This document shows positions 1 through 10,997 of a stretch of DNA of 64,000 nt, one piece after another. A program made the translations under genes and the position numbers. A model generated the notes under the pieces. It searched no databases. It worked only from the letters and a program-made list of their open reading frames with translations, and was not told where the DNA came from. The stretch is from Procambarus clarkii (lineage: Eukaryota; Arthropoda; Malacostraca; Decapoda; Cambaridae), in NCBI RefSeq assembly GCF_040958095.1, contig NC_091209.1:8371830-8435829 (forward strand), given 5' to 3'. Position 1 is the first letter of the stretch, and every line of letters begins with the position of its first letter.

Positions 1-129
1 GTGTAGTAGTAGAAGTAGGCAGTAGTGCTACTGCCTTCACACGGATCCCGCAGCATCTCCGTGGCACAAACCAGAGTTTTACACAATTTCCCCATGCACC
101 CTTCCAGAAACATAACATCATTTTTATTT

Positions 130-995
130 GCCAACAGAGTGTAAAAACACACAAATCTAACAAAGTGCAATTCATAGATGGCCTCCTACATGAGGCAAAT
201 GCAGTGTTTGCAGCCCTAACGGAAACTCACACCAAGGACTACCATGATGGTGAAATATGGATTTTGGAGTACAATCTTTTCAGATGTGACAGGAAACACA
301 GGCTACAGGGTGGGGTCAGCCTCTACATCAGACACACACTCAACTGTACTGAGCTGCTAAACACCACAAATGATATGGTGGAAGTGCTGATAATCAAAAA
401 ATGATCTTAAATGTAGTTATTATCCTTCTATATAAGTCACCGGAGGCAAAGCAGTTTAAAGACCAACTAATGAAAATAGAGCACTGCTTGGAAAATCTCA
501 AATCCAGCCCCGAACATCATCCTGCTCGGCAACTTCAACCTACGACACCTGAAATGGAAGAACCTATCTAATACAGTTATATCAGAAAGAATACCAGGAA
601 GTAGCCTAAATGAACAGGCACATGAAAAATGACCTGCTACGGATGTGTGACAGGTTTGCCTTAAACCAGCAAATAGTAGAACCAACTAGGAAGAACATGA
701 TGGACCTCATTTTCACCAATAATGATGAATTGATCAGGAACGTAATGATTACAAATGTCTGTTACTCAGATTACAACTTGATTGAAGTTCTGACAAGCAT
801 GGGGAAATAGACCTTCAAAACCAGTCCCGATTCCTGGTTGAGATTTCAGCAAATTTAACTTCAATAATAAACAGATAAACTGGGAGCAAATAAACCAAGG
901 CTTCACAAAAATAAGCTGGGAAGAACAGCTAGAAAATGCAAACCTGAACCAGTGCCTGGAAAACATAAGCTCAGTAGCACTAGAAATATGCTTAA
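130..995 (+). mobile_element. LINE endonuclease fragment (decayed)
   Basis: Translations in shifting frames give an apurinic-endonuclease-like domain of a non-LTR retrotransposon: ALTETHTKD near 215-240 (the catalytic Glu region), GGVSLYIRH near 310, a LLGNFNLR motif near 520-550 where Asp of the usual GDFN is Asn, and FTNNDEL..SDYNLIEV near 710-790 where the usual SDH is SDY. Frameshifts and lost catalytic residues show a dead copy. It is cut at 992-995 by a TTAA insertion and resumes at 1852. Confidence 0.75.
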
Positions 996-1847
996 GGGGG
1001 CGTCTGCTTGTCAGGTAAAAGTTGTTCAATGTCAACCAATATTATTTGGCTAGTTGTATATGAAAAGCGCTGAAATTGTCCCAAGTTTCAGTACTGCAGC
1101 GTAAATAGAAAGGGAGATTTTTTTTTTTCAACGTTTTTTACACATTTTCAAGTCCACGTTTCAGATATAATTATTCTGTGACACTTTTCTGACACATTAG
1201 CATATAATAAAGGACCTTGAGTTATAGAATTTCCAAAACATCTTTAGTTTTCCTAATACAAATGTTCAAAGTTCCCCAAAAAATTTTTGCAAATATGGCA
1301 TGTTTATTGCTATAATAAAAAAATGTAAACTCCACAATGTAGAGACATGCCCTCCACATATACTGTGTAAGTTTCATGTAAACTGAATCAGTTTTGTAAA
1401 CGTGTCAATTGAAAAAAAAAAATGAATAAAGTATAAGCTTCTAAAATCTGTAGCTGAGGTTGACATCAATCAATTTTCTCCAAAATTGGCATCCTTACAG
1501 ATAGGCTTACTTAGAGTCAGGTGTGTAAGTTTGATGCAAATCGCCCGAAAAAAAATGAAAAAAAAATCTTAATTTTTTTTTTCAATTAAACTAATTATAA
1601 TATTTGTTTAATATATGCTGTTGTGATAGCAAAGAGTCATAGCTATGATTTCAGTTGACACTTTTGATTGATGATTTTGACCATTTTGGCATAATTTTCA
1701 CTACAATATTTTTTTTCTTCCTTCCTATTTATGCTACGATGCTGAAACTTGGACCAGATGAAACACTTTTCATATAGAACTTGTCAAAAAAGTTTGATTG
1801 AAATCGAACGAGTTTTCATTTTTGCATTTTTATAACCAGACGCCTCC
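996..1847. mobile_element. TTAA-flanked MITE, 852 bp
   Basis: The element is bounded by TTAA at 992-995 and TTAA at 1848-1851. Its ends are inverted repeats: GGGGGCGTCTG at the left and GGAGGCGTCTG on the complementary strand at the right (10 of 11). It holds no coding frame and is AT-rich. TTAA duplication is the hallmark of piggyBac-type cut-and-paste, so it is probably a non-autonomous derivative. The piggyBac copy at 26-29 kb has different termini and is not its direct source. Confidence 0.8.
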
Positions 1848-1851
1848 TTAA

Positions 1852-1915
1852 ACTGCATACCCCTAAGAAGAAAAGAGGAAGAGATGCAGATAGGAACGGA
1901 AACGTTCCACTCTGA
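1852..1915 (+). mobile_element. LINE endonuclease fragment, continuation
   Basis: These bases continue the linker after the endonuclease domain (CIPLRRK in the frame entering at the TTAA), so the MITE interrupted one contiguous LINE copy. The LINE signal fades at the start of the GC-rich minisatellite. Confidence 0.55.
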
Positions 1916-2570
1916 ACGGGTCTCGCTAGGCCAGGACGGAGTCCAGGCCTAGCGAGACCCGGCCCGAGTCCAGGCCTAGCGACCCGGCCCGAGTCCAGGC
2001 CTAGTGAGACCCAGCCCGTGTCCAGGCCTAGTGAGACCCAGCCCGTGTCCAGCTATAGCCAGGCCCTGCTCGAGTCCAGGCCCAGACAGGCCCGAGTCCA
2101 GGCCTAGCGACCCGGCCCGAGTCCAGGCCTAGTGAGACCCAGCCCGTGTCCAGCTACAGCCAGGCCCTGCTCGAGTCCAGGCCCAGACAGGCCCGAGTCC
2201 AGGCCTAGCGAGACCCAACCTGTGTCAAGCTATAGCCAGGCCCAGCCAAGCCGGAGTCCAGGCCTAGCGAGACCCGGCCAGTGTTCAGGTATAGCCATAC
2301 CCTGCCCGTGTTCAGGCCTAGCGAGGCCCGGACCGTGTCCAGATGTAGCCAGGCCCGAGTTCAGGCCTAGTGAGACCCAGCCCGTGTCCAGCTATAACCA
2401 GGCCCTGCCCGAGTCCAGGCCCAGACAGGCCCAGCCAGGCCGGAGTCCAGGCCTAGCGAGACCCAGCCCGTGTCCAGTTATAGCCAGGCCCTGCCCGAGT
2501 CCAGGCCTAGCGAGACCCGGCCCGTGTTTAGGTATAGCCAGGCCCTGCCCGAGTCCAGGCCCAAAAAAAC
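1915..2570. repeat. GC-rich minisatellite (CCAGGCCTAGCGAGACC motif)
   Basis: The core CCAGGCCTAGCGAGACC, alternating with CGTGTCCAGCTATAGCCAGG, recurs many times with unit lengths of roughly 25-48 bp. Some longer higher-order units repeat with few differences (compare 1935-2110 with 2110-2300). Open frames of Pro/Ser/Arg-rich peptide across it are a by-product of the repeat, not a gene. Confidence 0.9.
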
Positions 2571-2619
2571 AGTCCTTCAAAACCAGTCCCGATTCTGGTT
2601 TTGAAAAAAATACAAAACC

Positions 2620-2892
2620 ATTATGGGGGAGAGTGGGGAAGTATTGGGAAGAGTGGGGGAGAATAGGAGAGTATATAGGGGAGTATGGAAGAGTGGGGGA
2701 GAGGTAGGAAGAGTGGGGGAGTATGGAAGAGAGTGGGCGAGTATGGGGGGAGAGTGGGCGAGTATGGGGAGGATGGGGGAGAGTGGAGAAGTATGGAGGA
2801 GAGTGGGGAAGAAAGGGGAAAAGTGGGGGCGTATGGAGGAGAGTTGGGGAGTACGAGGGAGAGTGGGGGAGTATGAGGGAGAGTGTGGGAGT
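2620..2892. repeat. 20-bp purine-rich minisatellite, first block
   Basis: A 20-bp unit (GAGAGTGGGGGAGTATGAGG and variants) is repeated in tandem. The + strand is almost free of C and has runs of four or five G every 10-20 bases, so it has quadruplex potential. All three + frames are open because 20 is not a multiple of 3 and no phase holds a stop. These frames are not genes. Confidence 0.9.
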
Positions 2893-3290
2893 ATGGACGG
2901 ACAGGTCCCAAAGCTACACAGTAAAATAACAACGTACTGGAGTGAACGAAATGGAAGAAAATGCAGAATAGAACCAGTGAAGAACAGAGGTGCCATAGGC
3001 ACAATCAGAGAACACTGTATAAACATCAGAGGTTCGCGGTTGTTCAACGTCCTCCCAGCGACTATAAGAAATATTGCCGGAACAACTGTGGACATCTTCA
3101 AGAGGAAACTGGACTGTTTTCTAAGAGAAGTTCCGGATCAGCCGGGCTGTGGTGGGTATGTGGGCCTGCGGGCCGCTCCAAGCAACAGCCTGGTGGACCA
3201 AACTCTCACAAGTCATGCCTGGCCTCGGGCCGGGCTTGGGGAGTAGAAGAACTCCCAGAACCCCATCAACCAGGTATCAAGCAGGAGGAG
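2893..3290 (+). mobile_element. LINE-B 3' fragment inside the 20-bp minisatellite
   Basis: The translation carries [56 protein letters not shown], the C-terminal signature of a LINE family that recurs at 15502, 18222, 32440 and 41533 (called LINE-B here). It is truncated at both ends and bracketed by the same minisatellite, which shows insertion into, or later spread of, the array. Confidence 0.8.
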
Positions 3291-3692
3291 TATGCGGGAA
3301 AGTGGGGGAGTATGAGGGAGAGTGGGGGAGTATGAGGGAGAGTGGGGGAGTATGAGGGAGAGTGGGGGAGTATGGAGAAGAGTGGGGGAGTATTGGGAAG
3401 AGTGGGGGAGTATGGGGAAGAGTGGGGGGGGGAGTATGGGGAAGAGTGGGGGAGTATGGGGAAGAGTGGGGGAGTATGGGGAAGAGTGGGAGAGTATGGG
3501 GAAGAGTGGGAGAGTATGAGGGAGAGTGGGGGAGTATGAGGGAGAGTGGGGGAGTATGAGGGAGTATGGGGAAGAGTGGGGGAGTATGGAGGAGAGTGGG
3601 GAGTATGAGGGAGAGTAGGGGAGTGAGGGAGTATCGGTGAGAGTGAGGGAGTATCGGTGAGAGTGGGGGAGTATTGGGGAGAGTGGGGGATA
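3286..3692. repeat. 20-bp purine-rich minisatellite, second block
   Basis: The same 20-bp unit resumes (GTATGAGGGAGAGTGGGGGA) for about 20 copies, with some 40-bp higher-order variation (GAGGGAGAGT versus GGGGAAGAGT units), and ends with diverged copies near 3690. Confidence 0.9.
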
Positions 3693-4010
3693 AGGCTAGA
3701 TAAGAGTAAAGCTGCTTGTAGATTAGCTTTACAAATATTTTAGACAAGTTTGGCAGAATTGATATACTGTAGGTGTGAAGTTGTTGACATTAGTGAGATC
3801 ACCACATTTATGGACAGTCGAGGGATACTCTCACTTTCTGAACTAAACTAAGGATGTACAAAACACCCCGGCTGAAGGGCAGCAACAGTGTCAACAACTT
3901 CACACCTACAGTCTGCCAAACTTGTCTAAAATGGAGACAAATTGAGACAAAATAACTTTATAAAATACTTATAAAGCTAATCTACAAGCAGCTTTACTCT
4001 TATCTAGCCA
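3693..4010. repeat. Inverted duplication at the 5' side of LINE-C
   Basis: The segment 3693-3788 is the reverse complement of 3889-4010 (with a 35-base indel), with about 100 bases of unrelated spacer between. The right arm is the start of the LINE-C reverse transcriptase frame (LIYKQLYSYLA); the left arm is an inverted copy of the same coding sequence. The + transcript would form a long hairpin. Confidence 0.85.
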
Positions 4011-5270
4011 AACACAATATACTTAGCTCTTGCCAATATGGCTTCAGACCCCAAAAAATCACTAACGATGCACTTATTAGTATGATTAACTTGATACATG
4101 CAGCTCTTGATAAAAAGGAGTTCCCTGTTGGGTTATTTGTGGACCTACGTAAGGCTTTTGACACTGTCAACCACCAAAACCTTCTTCTTAATTCTTCTTA
4201 AATTACATCATTATGGAGTCAGAGGTCACTCCCTGCAATATCTTCAGTCTTACCTTACTGACAGGCTCCAGTATGTTTCTGTGAATAATTCAATTTCTCC
4301 CACCCTACCCATCAACATTGGTATTCCTCAGGGCAGCATACTTGGACCTCTCCTCTTTCTCATCTACATTAATGACCTTCCAAATGCCTCCCAACACCTC
4401 AAACCAATTCTATTTGCTGACGACACAACCTTCATTTACTCCAGTCCTGACCCCCTTGCTCTATGTGTTACAGTGAACACTGAGCTAAATAAAGCCCATC
4501 TTTGGCTAACTGCCAACAAACTCGCCCTTAACATTGACAAAACTTTCTATATTTTGTTTGGTAATAAATCCTCAAATCAAATTAATCTAAGTATAAACAA
4601 TATCCAAATTAGTAACAAAGTAGATAGAAAATTCCTTGGCTTTCTCATTGACCACACGCTGAATTTCCAGACACACATTCTAAATATAGGAAAAAAAGTT
4701 TCTAAAACTGTTGGCATTCTTTCTAAGATCAGATAACAGATCTGAAGAAGGTTGTAACAGGTAGAAGGTTGTAACAGATCCCATGAGAACCACACCAGAA
4801 ACAAATACCTATTTGATATTCCAAGAGTACGACTTAGTCAAACTAGAAATGCTTTACAAATCAAGGTACCCAGAATGTGGAATGACCTTCCCAATTATGT
4901 TAAAGACTGTACCTCTCCCAACCAGTTTAAGATAAAAACTAAGTACCACCTAATTAACTCAATGTAACCTACCTCACCCCTAAATGTCAACCTATGTCTA
5001 CGATTTTAAACAATGCTGTTTGTTGACTAAATTGTATCTTTGCTTTTTTTCTGCCATGTTTCACCCCCCCCCTTTTTTCATATTTTTCTGATTCTTTCTC
5101 AACACAATTTATACTTAAATCTCAATTAGTATTAAGTTTTAGTCTTAGTGTTTTTCCTGCCCAAAACGCTTTGCGTCATAGTGGCTTTAGGCATTGTATG
5201 TACTAGCTCTATCTATAAATCCATCAACTTTTATATTTCACCTTGTATATATGTACTTTACCTGAATAAA
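3889..5270 (+). mobile_element. LINE-C: reverse transcriptase and 3' end (L2/CR1-like)
   Basis: The reverse transcriptase is recognisable across two frameshifts. Motifs are SCQYGFRPQ.., VDLRKAFDTVNHQ (catalytic Asp region), GIPQGSILGPLLFLIYINDL, and the active-site FADDTTF near 4410-4430. The frame 4098-4736 holds most of the palm and thumb. The domain order and GIPQGSILGPLLF wording fit the CR1/L2 group of non-LTR elements; the exact clade is uncertain. The endonuclease is absent, as in 5'-truncated insertions. The 3' tail near 5150-5200 (CCCAAAACGCTTTGCGT, then TAGTGGCTTTA) is shared with the SINE-A copies at 12693 and 35700. Confidence 0.85.
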
Positions 5271-6060
5271 TATTGTATGTGTATTTTTTTGTATTTTTGT
5301 GAAAGATCTACTTCTATCATGGATCATTCATATAAATATTAATTAATTTTAATATATTTAATAAAATGTACAAATTTTGATTATTAAATATTCACGTAAC
5401 CAATATTTTTTTGAATAACAAGCCTTTGAATCAAATAGAAAGTTATTAATGAGTAACCGTGGGAATGTAAACATTTATCGTTAGGGAGCCTTGGCAGGAG
5501 AGGTCACCTGACTAGCAGCGACGGCTGCTGCCACCAGGAACATCACACCCTCAATATAGCTTAAAGGCGTCAAAGACGTCGTCTCGAGATACTGAAACGG
5601 GTCAGTATTGGGGTGTATACGAATGTTCATGTGATTAATATCAGTTAACAGCTTTAGTTTGATTGATAATTAATGAGGTCAAAAAAGTCCACTCATTGAT
5701 GTCAATCTTCAAGCTCATTAAATGGAAAAACCTACATATTACATGGAACAAATCATTTAGCCAAATAGACCTTAAGATAGACAATGGCCAATATATATTG
5801 TTAGTGAAAGAGAGTGAAGATTCCTTGGCTTGTGTATATGTTCTCACATAATCTCTTGTATATATATAAATAAAATAAAATAAAATAAAAAATAATCTCT
5901 AATACTGTTCGTATTTAGTAATTTTAAAAAATCGGATACCATGTCCCCTACTTTGCTCCTTTAACACTACTTATACTCTAATTTATCCTCATTGTGTTTA
6001 TGCATGAAATTTAAACACCGAAAATGATCTTAAATCCACCATCACTTGGCAAAAGTTTTG
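5271..6060. other. No gene seen; AT-rich spacer
   Basis: The only clear features are an AAAAT-type microsatellite at 5868-5900 and a moderately GC-rich patch at 5490-5600 that could belong to an old insertion or an unrecognised UTR exon. I see no supported coding sequence. Confidence 0.5.
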
Positions 6061-6065
6061 TAACG

Positions 6066-6540
6066 ATTCTATTGTTACGTAAAGTATGATGACAATAAAC
6101 ACAAACACTAAGAGAATATATATATTTAGTCGAATATACAGAAGTATGCAGGTGATACTTTGATGAGCAATGGCGCGAGTTGAGCGCACTGAGAGTCGGT
6201 ACAGTATCTCGCAAGTGTCTCTTCTAGACCACACTTGAAAGTAGATTAGTTATTATTCGCCACTCTGCTGCTTATATGCTCAGGCAACACCTCACCGTTC
6301 TCCAAAGGTTGACGGGAATAGGATGTGGAAGTTGGGAAAGGTTTGAGTTCCATAATTAGTACCAAGAAGGGCTTTGCTTCTCTCATTAGGATAATGCGTT
6401 AGGAGCGAGTATATTATTGGGATAATCTACTCGCTACAGTTTCTCCAACACTCAGGCCTGTTCAAATCCCTTGTAACATTTGTTATGTTAGGTTTTGGTG
6501 ACAATAAACACAGATAGTAACAAAATATGTGTATTTACAC
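6066..6540. repeat. Diverged direct repeats of about 60 bp, 410 bp apart
   Basis: Segments near 6070-6130 and 6480-6540 both contain GTTAnGT..TGACAATAAACACA followed by an A/T-rich stretch ending TATTTA. About 70 percent of positions match. They could be ends of an unrecognised element or old terminal repeats; no coding sequence lies between them. Confidence 0.45.
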
Positions 6541-6544
6541 AAAT

Positions 6545-7146
6545 GTAGCATATAGGGGTGAGAGGTTAGGTGGGCTTCCAATATTTTTTTAATTCCTTTC
6601 TTACCCGAGTTTGCTTAGGTGGCCCTGTCTTAGTGAGGGTAGCCACCTCTCAACCTTTTTGTATGGTAATGCTGCCACCTGGTGGTGTTCAGTAAAACTG
6701 GTTAGTGCGCATTTGGTAGGTAATTGTATCTTGGCCATTTTTAAGTTGAGGGATTGCTCGGAGGAGTTCTTGAGTGGCTTCAAGAATTTGTCATATTTAG
6801 TGGTTTACAATGGGGTGGATTGAGGCACACTCTCCACTGAGGTCCTTGACCCATTTTGTAGGGGTACATAACAATTTGAAAAGATACTTATAATTGGGCA
6901 AAAAATTGCTCAGGGCCTGGCATACTATCAAGTGTCCTGGGCGAGTCCAGAAGCAAAATCCAGGGAAACTTCCGAAGTGCTGTTCAGAAATTAATGTTTT
7001 TTCCACTGAATGCTGTTTTCTTGGAAAATATCCACTTGACCATGTAATTATTAGAATTTCAAATACAGCAATGTTTATATACCATATAAGTAAATTTCCC
7101 CTACATGTAGTCCTAGCTGTATGTTAAATACAGTACCATATATACA
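6545..7146. other. No gene seen
   Basis: Short open frames occur on both strands but none has family features, splice context or compositional bias. Nothing repeat-like was recognised. Confidence 0.4.
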
Positions 7147-7590
7147 GTGGTACCTTCGTTATACCACTTAAGTTATAGGCATTATGATCGTAATCCGTTC
7201 CCAGAGACACGTCGTCAACCAAAACAAATTTTCCCATAAGAAATAATGTAAATTGAATTAGTCCGTTCCACATCCCCAAAAATATTAACTTAAAATATAT
7301 TTTATGCAGAATACTATTCATATTTTTCATACACAAAACAATCAGGTATAAATATATACCATAAATAAAATAAGTGAACATTTAACTGCCCTTCACCTTT
7401 ACTGAGGGCTCTTGTTGGCGAATGGGAGATAGTGAGGGAGGGAGGGAGGGAGGAGCGGTGTTGGTGCATGGGGATGGTGAGGAGGCGGGAGGAGTTGAAG
7501 AGACCATTTCCTGCTCGTCTTAAGCGCATTCATATCTGCATCACTGATTCCAAATTTTCCTTTCAAACATTTCACTGCATCTGTCATCTG
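7147..7590 (-). mobile_element. Tigger/pogo fragment (right end, minus orientation)
   Basis: It begins CAGTGGTACCTTCG after TA at 7145-7146. It then carries the same subterminal blocks as the complement of the right ends of the copies at 11 kb and 47 kb: AATCCGTTCCCAGAGAC, TTTTCCCATAAGAAATAA, GTCCGTTCCACATCCCC. Toward 7400 it retains the CCTTTACTGAGGGCTCTTG block. The transposase and the far end are missing. Confidence 0.75.
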
Positions 7591-7690
7591 GCAGCCAGTC
7601 AGAACCAGTCACTTACAGTCACAAGTCAGTCATGCATTTCAAGCATTCACAGTTGTGGTAGCAACCGGTTAGGCATTTACAGTCATTTAC

Positions 7691-9480
7691 TCAAGGAGGG
7701 AAGTACTGAATGTCAAATATCTCGTCCTCTTTCCTGGTAAATATCAAATCCAGCATGGAGGGAACATCCCCTTCCCTCATCCTCGTAGCTTGTTTAACAT
7801 GTTGAAACATGAATGTTTCCAGGATGAGGTTTACGAATCTACAAGTCCAAAAATCCTCTGTTCTAGCTTCATATGCCTCCCAGTCTATGGATTTCAAGTT
7901 GAAATCGTCGACTACCAACAGTCGTGATCTATCTTTATCAGCTCTCGCTATGATCTCTCTCATTTTTGTTATAAGAGACTCACGTTTATTATCCAGCTCC
8001 TCCTTTGACCATGTGTTGCATGGCGGTGGACTATAAGCATTTATGATCGTTAGTTTATCATCCTGATTGCAGATCTCTAGAGCTATTATGTCAACTTTCT
8101 TGTGGATTGACAATCATCATTTCGTTTACCTTTAGGTGTTCTTTCACCATCACAGCAACGCCACCGCCTTTCCTAATTTTTCTGTCCCACCTCCAAACTG
8201 AGTAGCCCATTGGGAATATGACCTCATTTAAAATATCATCTTCAAGTTTTGTCTCCGTGGGTGCAACACTGTCTGGTGTCTGCAGCACTTACATCACTTA
8301 ACTCTAGTATCTTTCATCTCACTCCATCTATGTTGGTGTATGCAATTTTCAGAGACAATGTTCCTCCTTTCCTTATTCTTCACCACCCCGTTCTCTAGTG
8401 ATTTTGTTGGTTTGCCTTTTTGTACCATTTTACTGGTCTGCCTACCCCTATCACTTTAATAGAAAAAGAATTGATTTCTTCTTCATTCCTTCTCTCGTTT
8501 AGACAGTTTGTCTCGACGAAGTTCAGTTTCAGCTTCTCTCTGTCTTCTGTTGAAAGATCTCGCCTTAACGACCATACTTTCCCTTCCTCATCACTTTGTA
8601 ATTTTCTAGCATTCCTTAGTACATCTTCCATCTGTTTGGCACCGTTTAGGGTGATCCTCAAAGGTCGATCTTTCCCTTTTACGTACTTTCCAATCCTCCT
8701 GTAGTTGCAGACATTCTCTATGGTAATAAGACCTTCCACGAGGCCAACAATTTTATCTACTACTTAATCGTCTTCTACAGCTCTTTCTGACCTAGATGTT
8801 ATCTACTTTTCTTTGCAACCAAAAATTATTAGGGACTTCGATCAACTGTGTTTTGCACCAATTTAGGATTTGATGCCAGTTCCTTTCTGACTTCTAGCCT
8901 AATGTTTGTTTTATCCTGGTTGCTGCTGTGTTTGGCTTCCTTTACTGCTTCTTCTATTTTTTCCTTCTCCTTGGCCACTTGTACATAGGCGAGTTGCATA
9001 TCCTTGCACTGTTCTATTCCCTGTGTAACTTCCTCCATCTGTACTGACAAAAGCTGTTTTGCCTGTTGAATTTAATAACCTATCCTATCGTAGTCATTTA
9101 AGTTTAAATTTGCTATAACTTCTTCCAAAGCTATTTTTAAAAGTTTATTTTCATCTTCCATGGCTTTACAATTTGTTTCCAATTGATTCTTGTCCGTGCA
9201 TAAGTCTTTCACTAACCCCACAAAACCTAAAACTTTGCTACTCAAGTGGTCATTACTTTCTTTCAATTTGCTGATTACATGATAGTTCACTATAATATCT
9301 AATTTTGCCAATTTGTTGTGTAGACTGCTTATATCAATGCTTTCTTTAGTAAAACCTCCAAAATCTAGCTCTGTTTTGTTTTCCTTCTTGCCGGCGGCCA
9401 TCTTGAATGTTGTTGTCTGCACTGTGAACACTTGGGCAACTTTTCTCATCCAATTTTTTACTTCACTTGGCACATTCGTG
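7691..9480 (-). mobile_element. LINE-A 5' half: ORF1 coiled coil plus endonuclease
   Basis: On the minus strand, 9473-8829 encodes a Lys/Glu/Leu-rich, probably coiled-coil protein (KLKESNDHLSSKV, EKEKIEEAVKEAKHSS) of the kind found as LINE ORF1. The frame 8739-8395 resembles the linker before the endonuclease ([20 protein letters not shown]). From 8288 to 7691 is the endonuclease: [48 protein letters not shown]. It lacks the reverse transcriptase. Family identity with the copy at 22.1 kb is shown by the near-identical [19 protein letters not shown] block there. Confidence 0.8.
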
Positions 9481-9694
9481 TTATCTCACTTATTTTTCCA
9501 AAGCACTACACTTTCATGTTTCTTGGGACACCACTCACTATCATCAACCTGTACTACAATACTTAGGAATTGTGAAATATCCTGGAGCTCCTCTGATGCA
9601 GGTGTTGACACAACAGGTGTCACCTTTTGAGTGTGGGGGATAGAGGAAGCGAGGAGGGTCTAGAGGCGGGATGGGGATATCGGGGAGGGTGCGG

Positions 9695-10625
9695 TGTGGG
9701 GGATGGAGGTTCTCCCCACCATCCATCCAGGTCCCCCCTTCATCCATCCATCCATCAAGTTCCCTCCACTTTGCCTCCATACAGATCCCCCACCCTCCAT
9801 CCATCCAGTTCCTCTTCCCCCATCCATCCAGTCCCCCCCCTTTACCATCCATCCATCCAGTTCCCCTTTCACCATCCATCCATCCAGTTTCCCCTTCACC
9901 ATCCATCCATCCAGTCCCCCCTTCACCATCCATCCATCCAGTTTCCCCTTCACCATCCATCCATCCATCCAGTCCCCCCTTCACCATCCAGTCCCCTCAT
10001 CATTCATCCATCCAGTTTCCCCCCACCATCCATCCATCCAGTTCCCTCGCCATTCACCCATCCGGTTCCCCCCACCATCCATCCATCCAGTTCCCGCACC
10101 ATCCATCCATCCATCCAGTTCCCCCACCATCTATCTATCCAGTTCCCCCACCATCTATCTATCCAGTTCCCCCACCATCTATCTATCCAGTTCCCCCACC
10201 ATCTATCTATCCAGTTCCCCCACCATCTATCTATCCAGTTCCCCCACCATCCATCCATCCAGCCTCTACATACACCAAGTCCCCCACCAACCATCCAGTC
10301 CCTCTTCACTATCCATTCATCCACCCCTATCCATCCACCCCCCTATCCATCCATCCCCCTATCCATCCATCCCCCTATCCATCCATCCAGTTCCCCCCTC
10401 CCTCCCTCCATCCATCCATCCATCCATCCATTTCCCCCACCATCCATCAATCCCAGTCCCTGTATCCATTCAGACCCCTCCATCCATCCAGTCCCCCCTC
10501 CATCCATCCAGTCCCCCCTCCATCCATCCAGTCCCCCCACCACCCATCCAGTCCCCCTTCACCATCCATCTATCCCACCCTATCCATCCATCCAGTTTTC
10601 TCACCATCCATCTTAGTCCCATGGC
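9695..10625. repeat. CCAT-rich minisatellite
   Basis: Tandem units of about 20-28 bp combine CCATCCATCCATCCAGT with a C-rich spacer (TCCCCC). A subset is very regular: CCCCCACCATCTATCTATCC plus AGTT, repeated six times at about 10120-10250. The + strand is nearly G-free. Long Pro/His/Ser-rich open frames here come from the repeat. Confidence 0.92.
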
Positions 10626-10639
10626 GTGATATATAATAA

Positions 10640-10997
10640 GAACGTTTATGATATAAAAAGCAAAAATACAGACACACAATGAATTTCTTCACAAAGAATT
10701 CAAAGCGCGGCCGCAGTCGTCACTGTGTGCGATAGATTTGTAAACAGAGTGCCTCGCCCCGTGCCCCCAGCACCACGCGCTCGTTCGACCCATATGTGTA
10801 TGAATAGACGTCATTTTCCAAGTAAGCCGTCGTGTACCAATTCAAATTTTATGGCGAATTTGACGTCATATTCCAAAAAATTTGTCTTCTAGGGCAGTCG
10901 TCTACAAAGGTTACACTGTATAACATAATTGGCAGTACGTTGAAACATAGTTTGTTATGTTAGTATTCTTTGCATATTCTTTCCACACTTTTGTGTA
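10640..10997. other. Unassigned spacer with a CpG-rich patch
   Basis: The patch at about 10700-10800 contains GCGCGGCCGCAGTCGTC and several other CpGs in otherwise AT-rich DNA, with two GACGTCA motifs nearby (10808 and 10862). It lies 1.3 kb upstream of HPS5 exon 1 and could be a promoter or untranslated exon, but it could equally be part of an insertion. Confidence 0.3.

Noticed and set aside
2132..3747. Long open frames over the minisatellites on both strands
   Set aside because: The repeat units contain no stop in any phase; the peptides are simple repeats and change at each array edge.
5148..5342. Small secreted protein frame after LINE-C
   Set aside because: It overlaps the LINE-C tail and AT-rich DNA; no support beyond an open frame.
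9627..10636. Three overlapping 310-330 codon open frames rich in Pro, His and Ser
   Set aside because: They are read-throughs of the CCAT/C-rich tandem repeat in every frame; no start context, splice signal or family feature.
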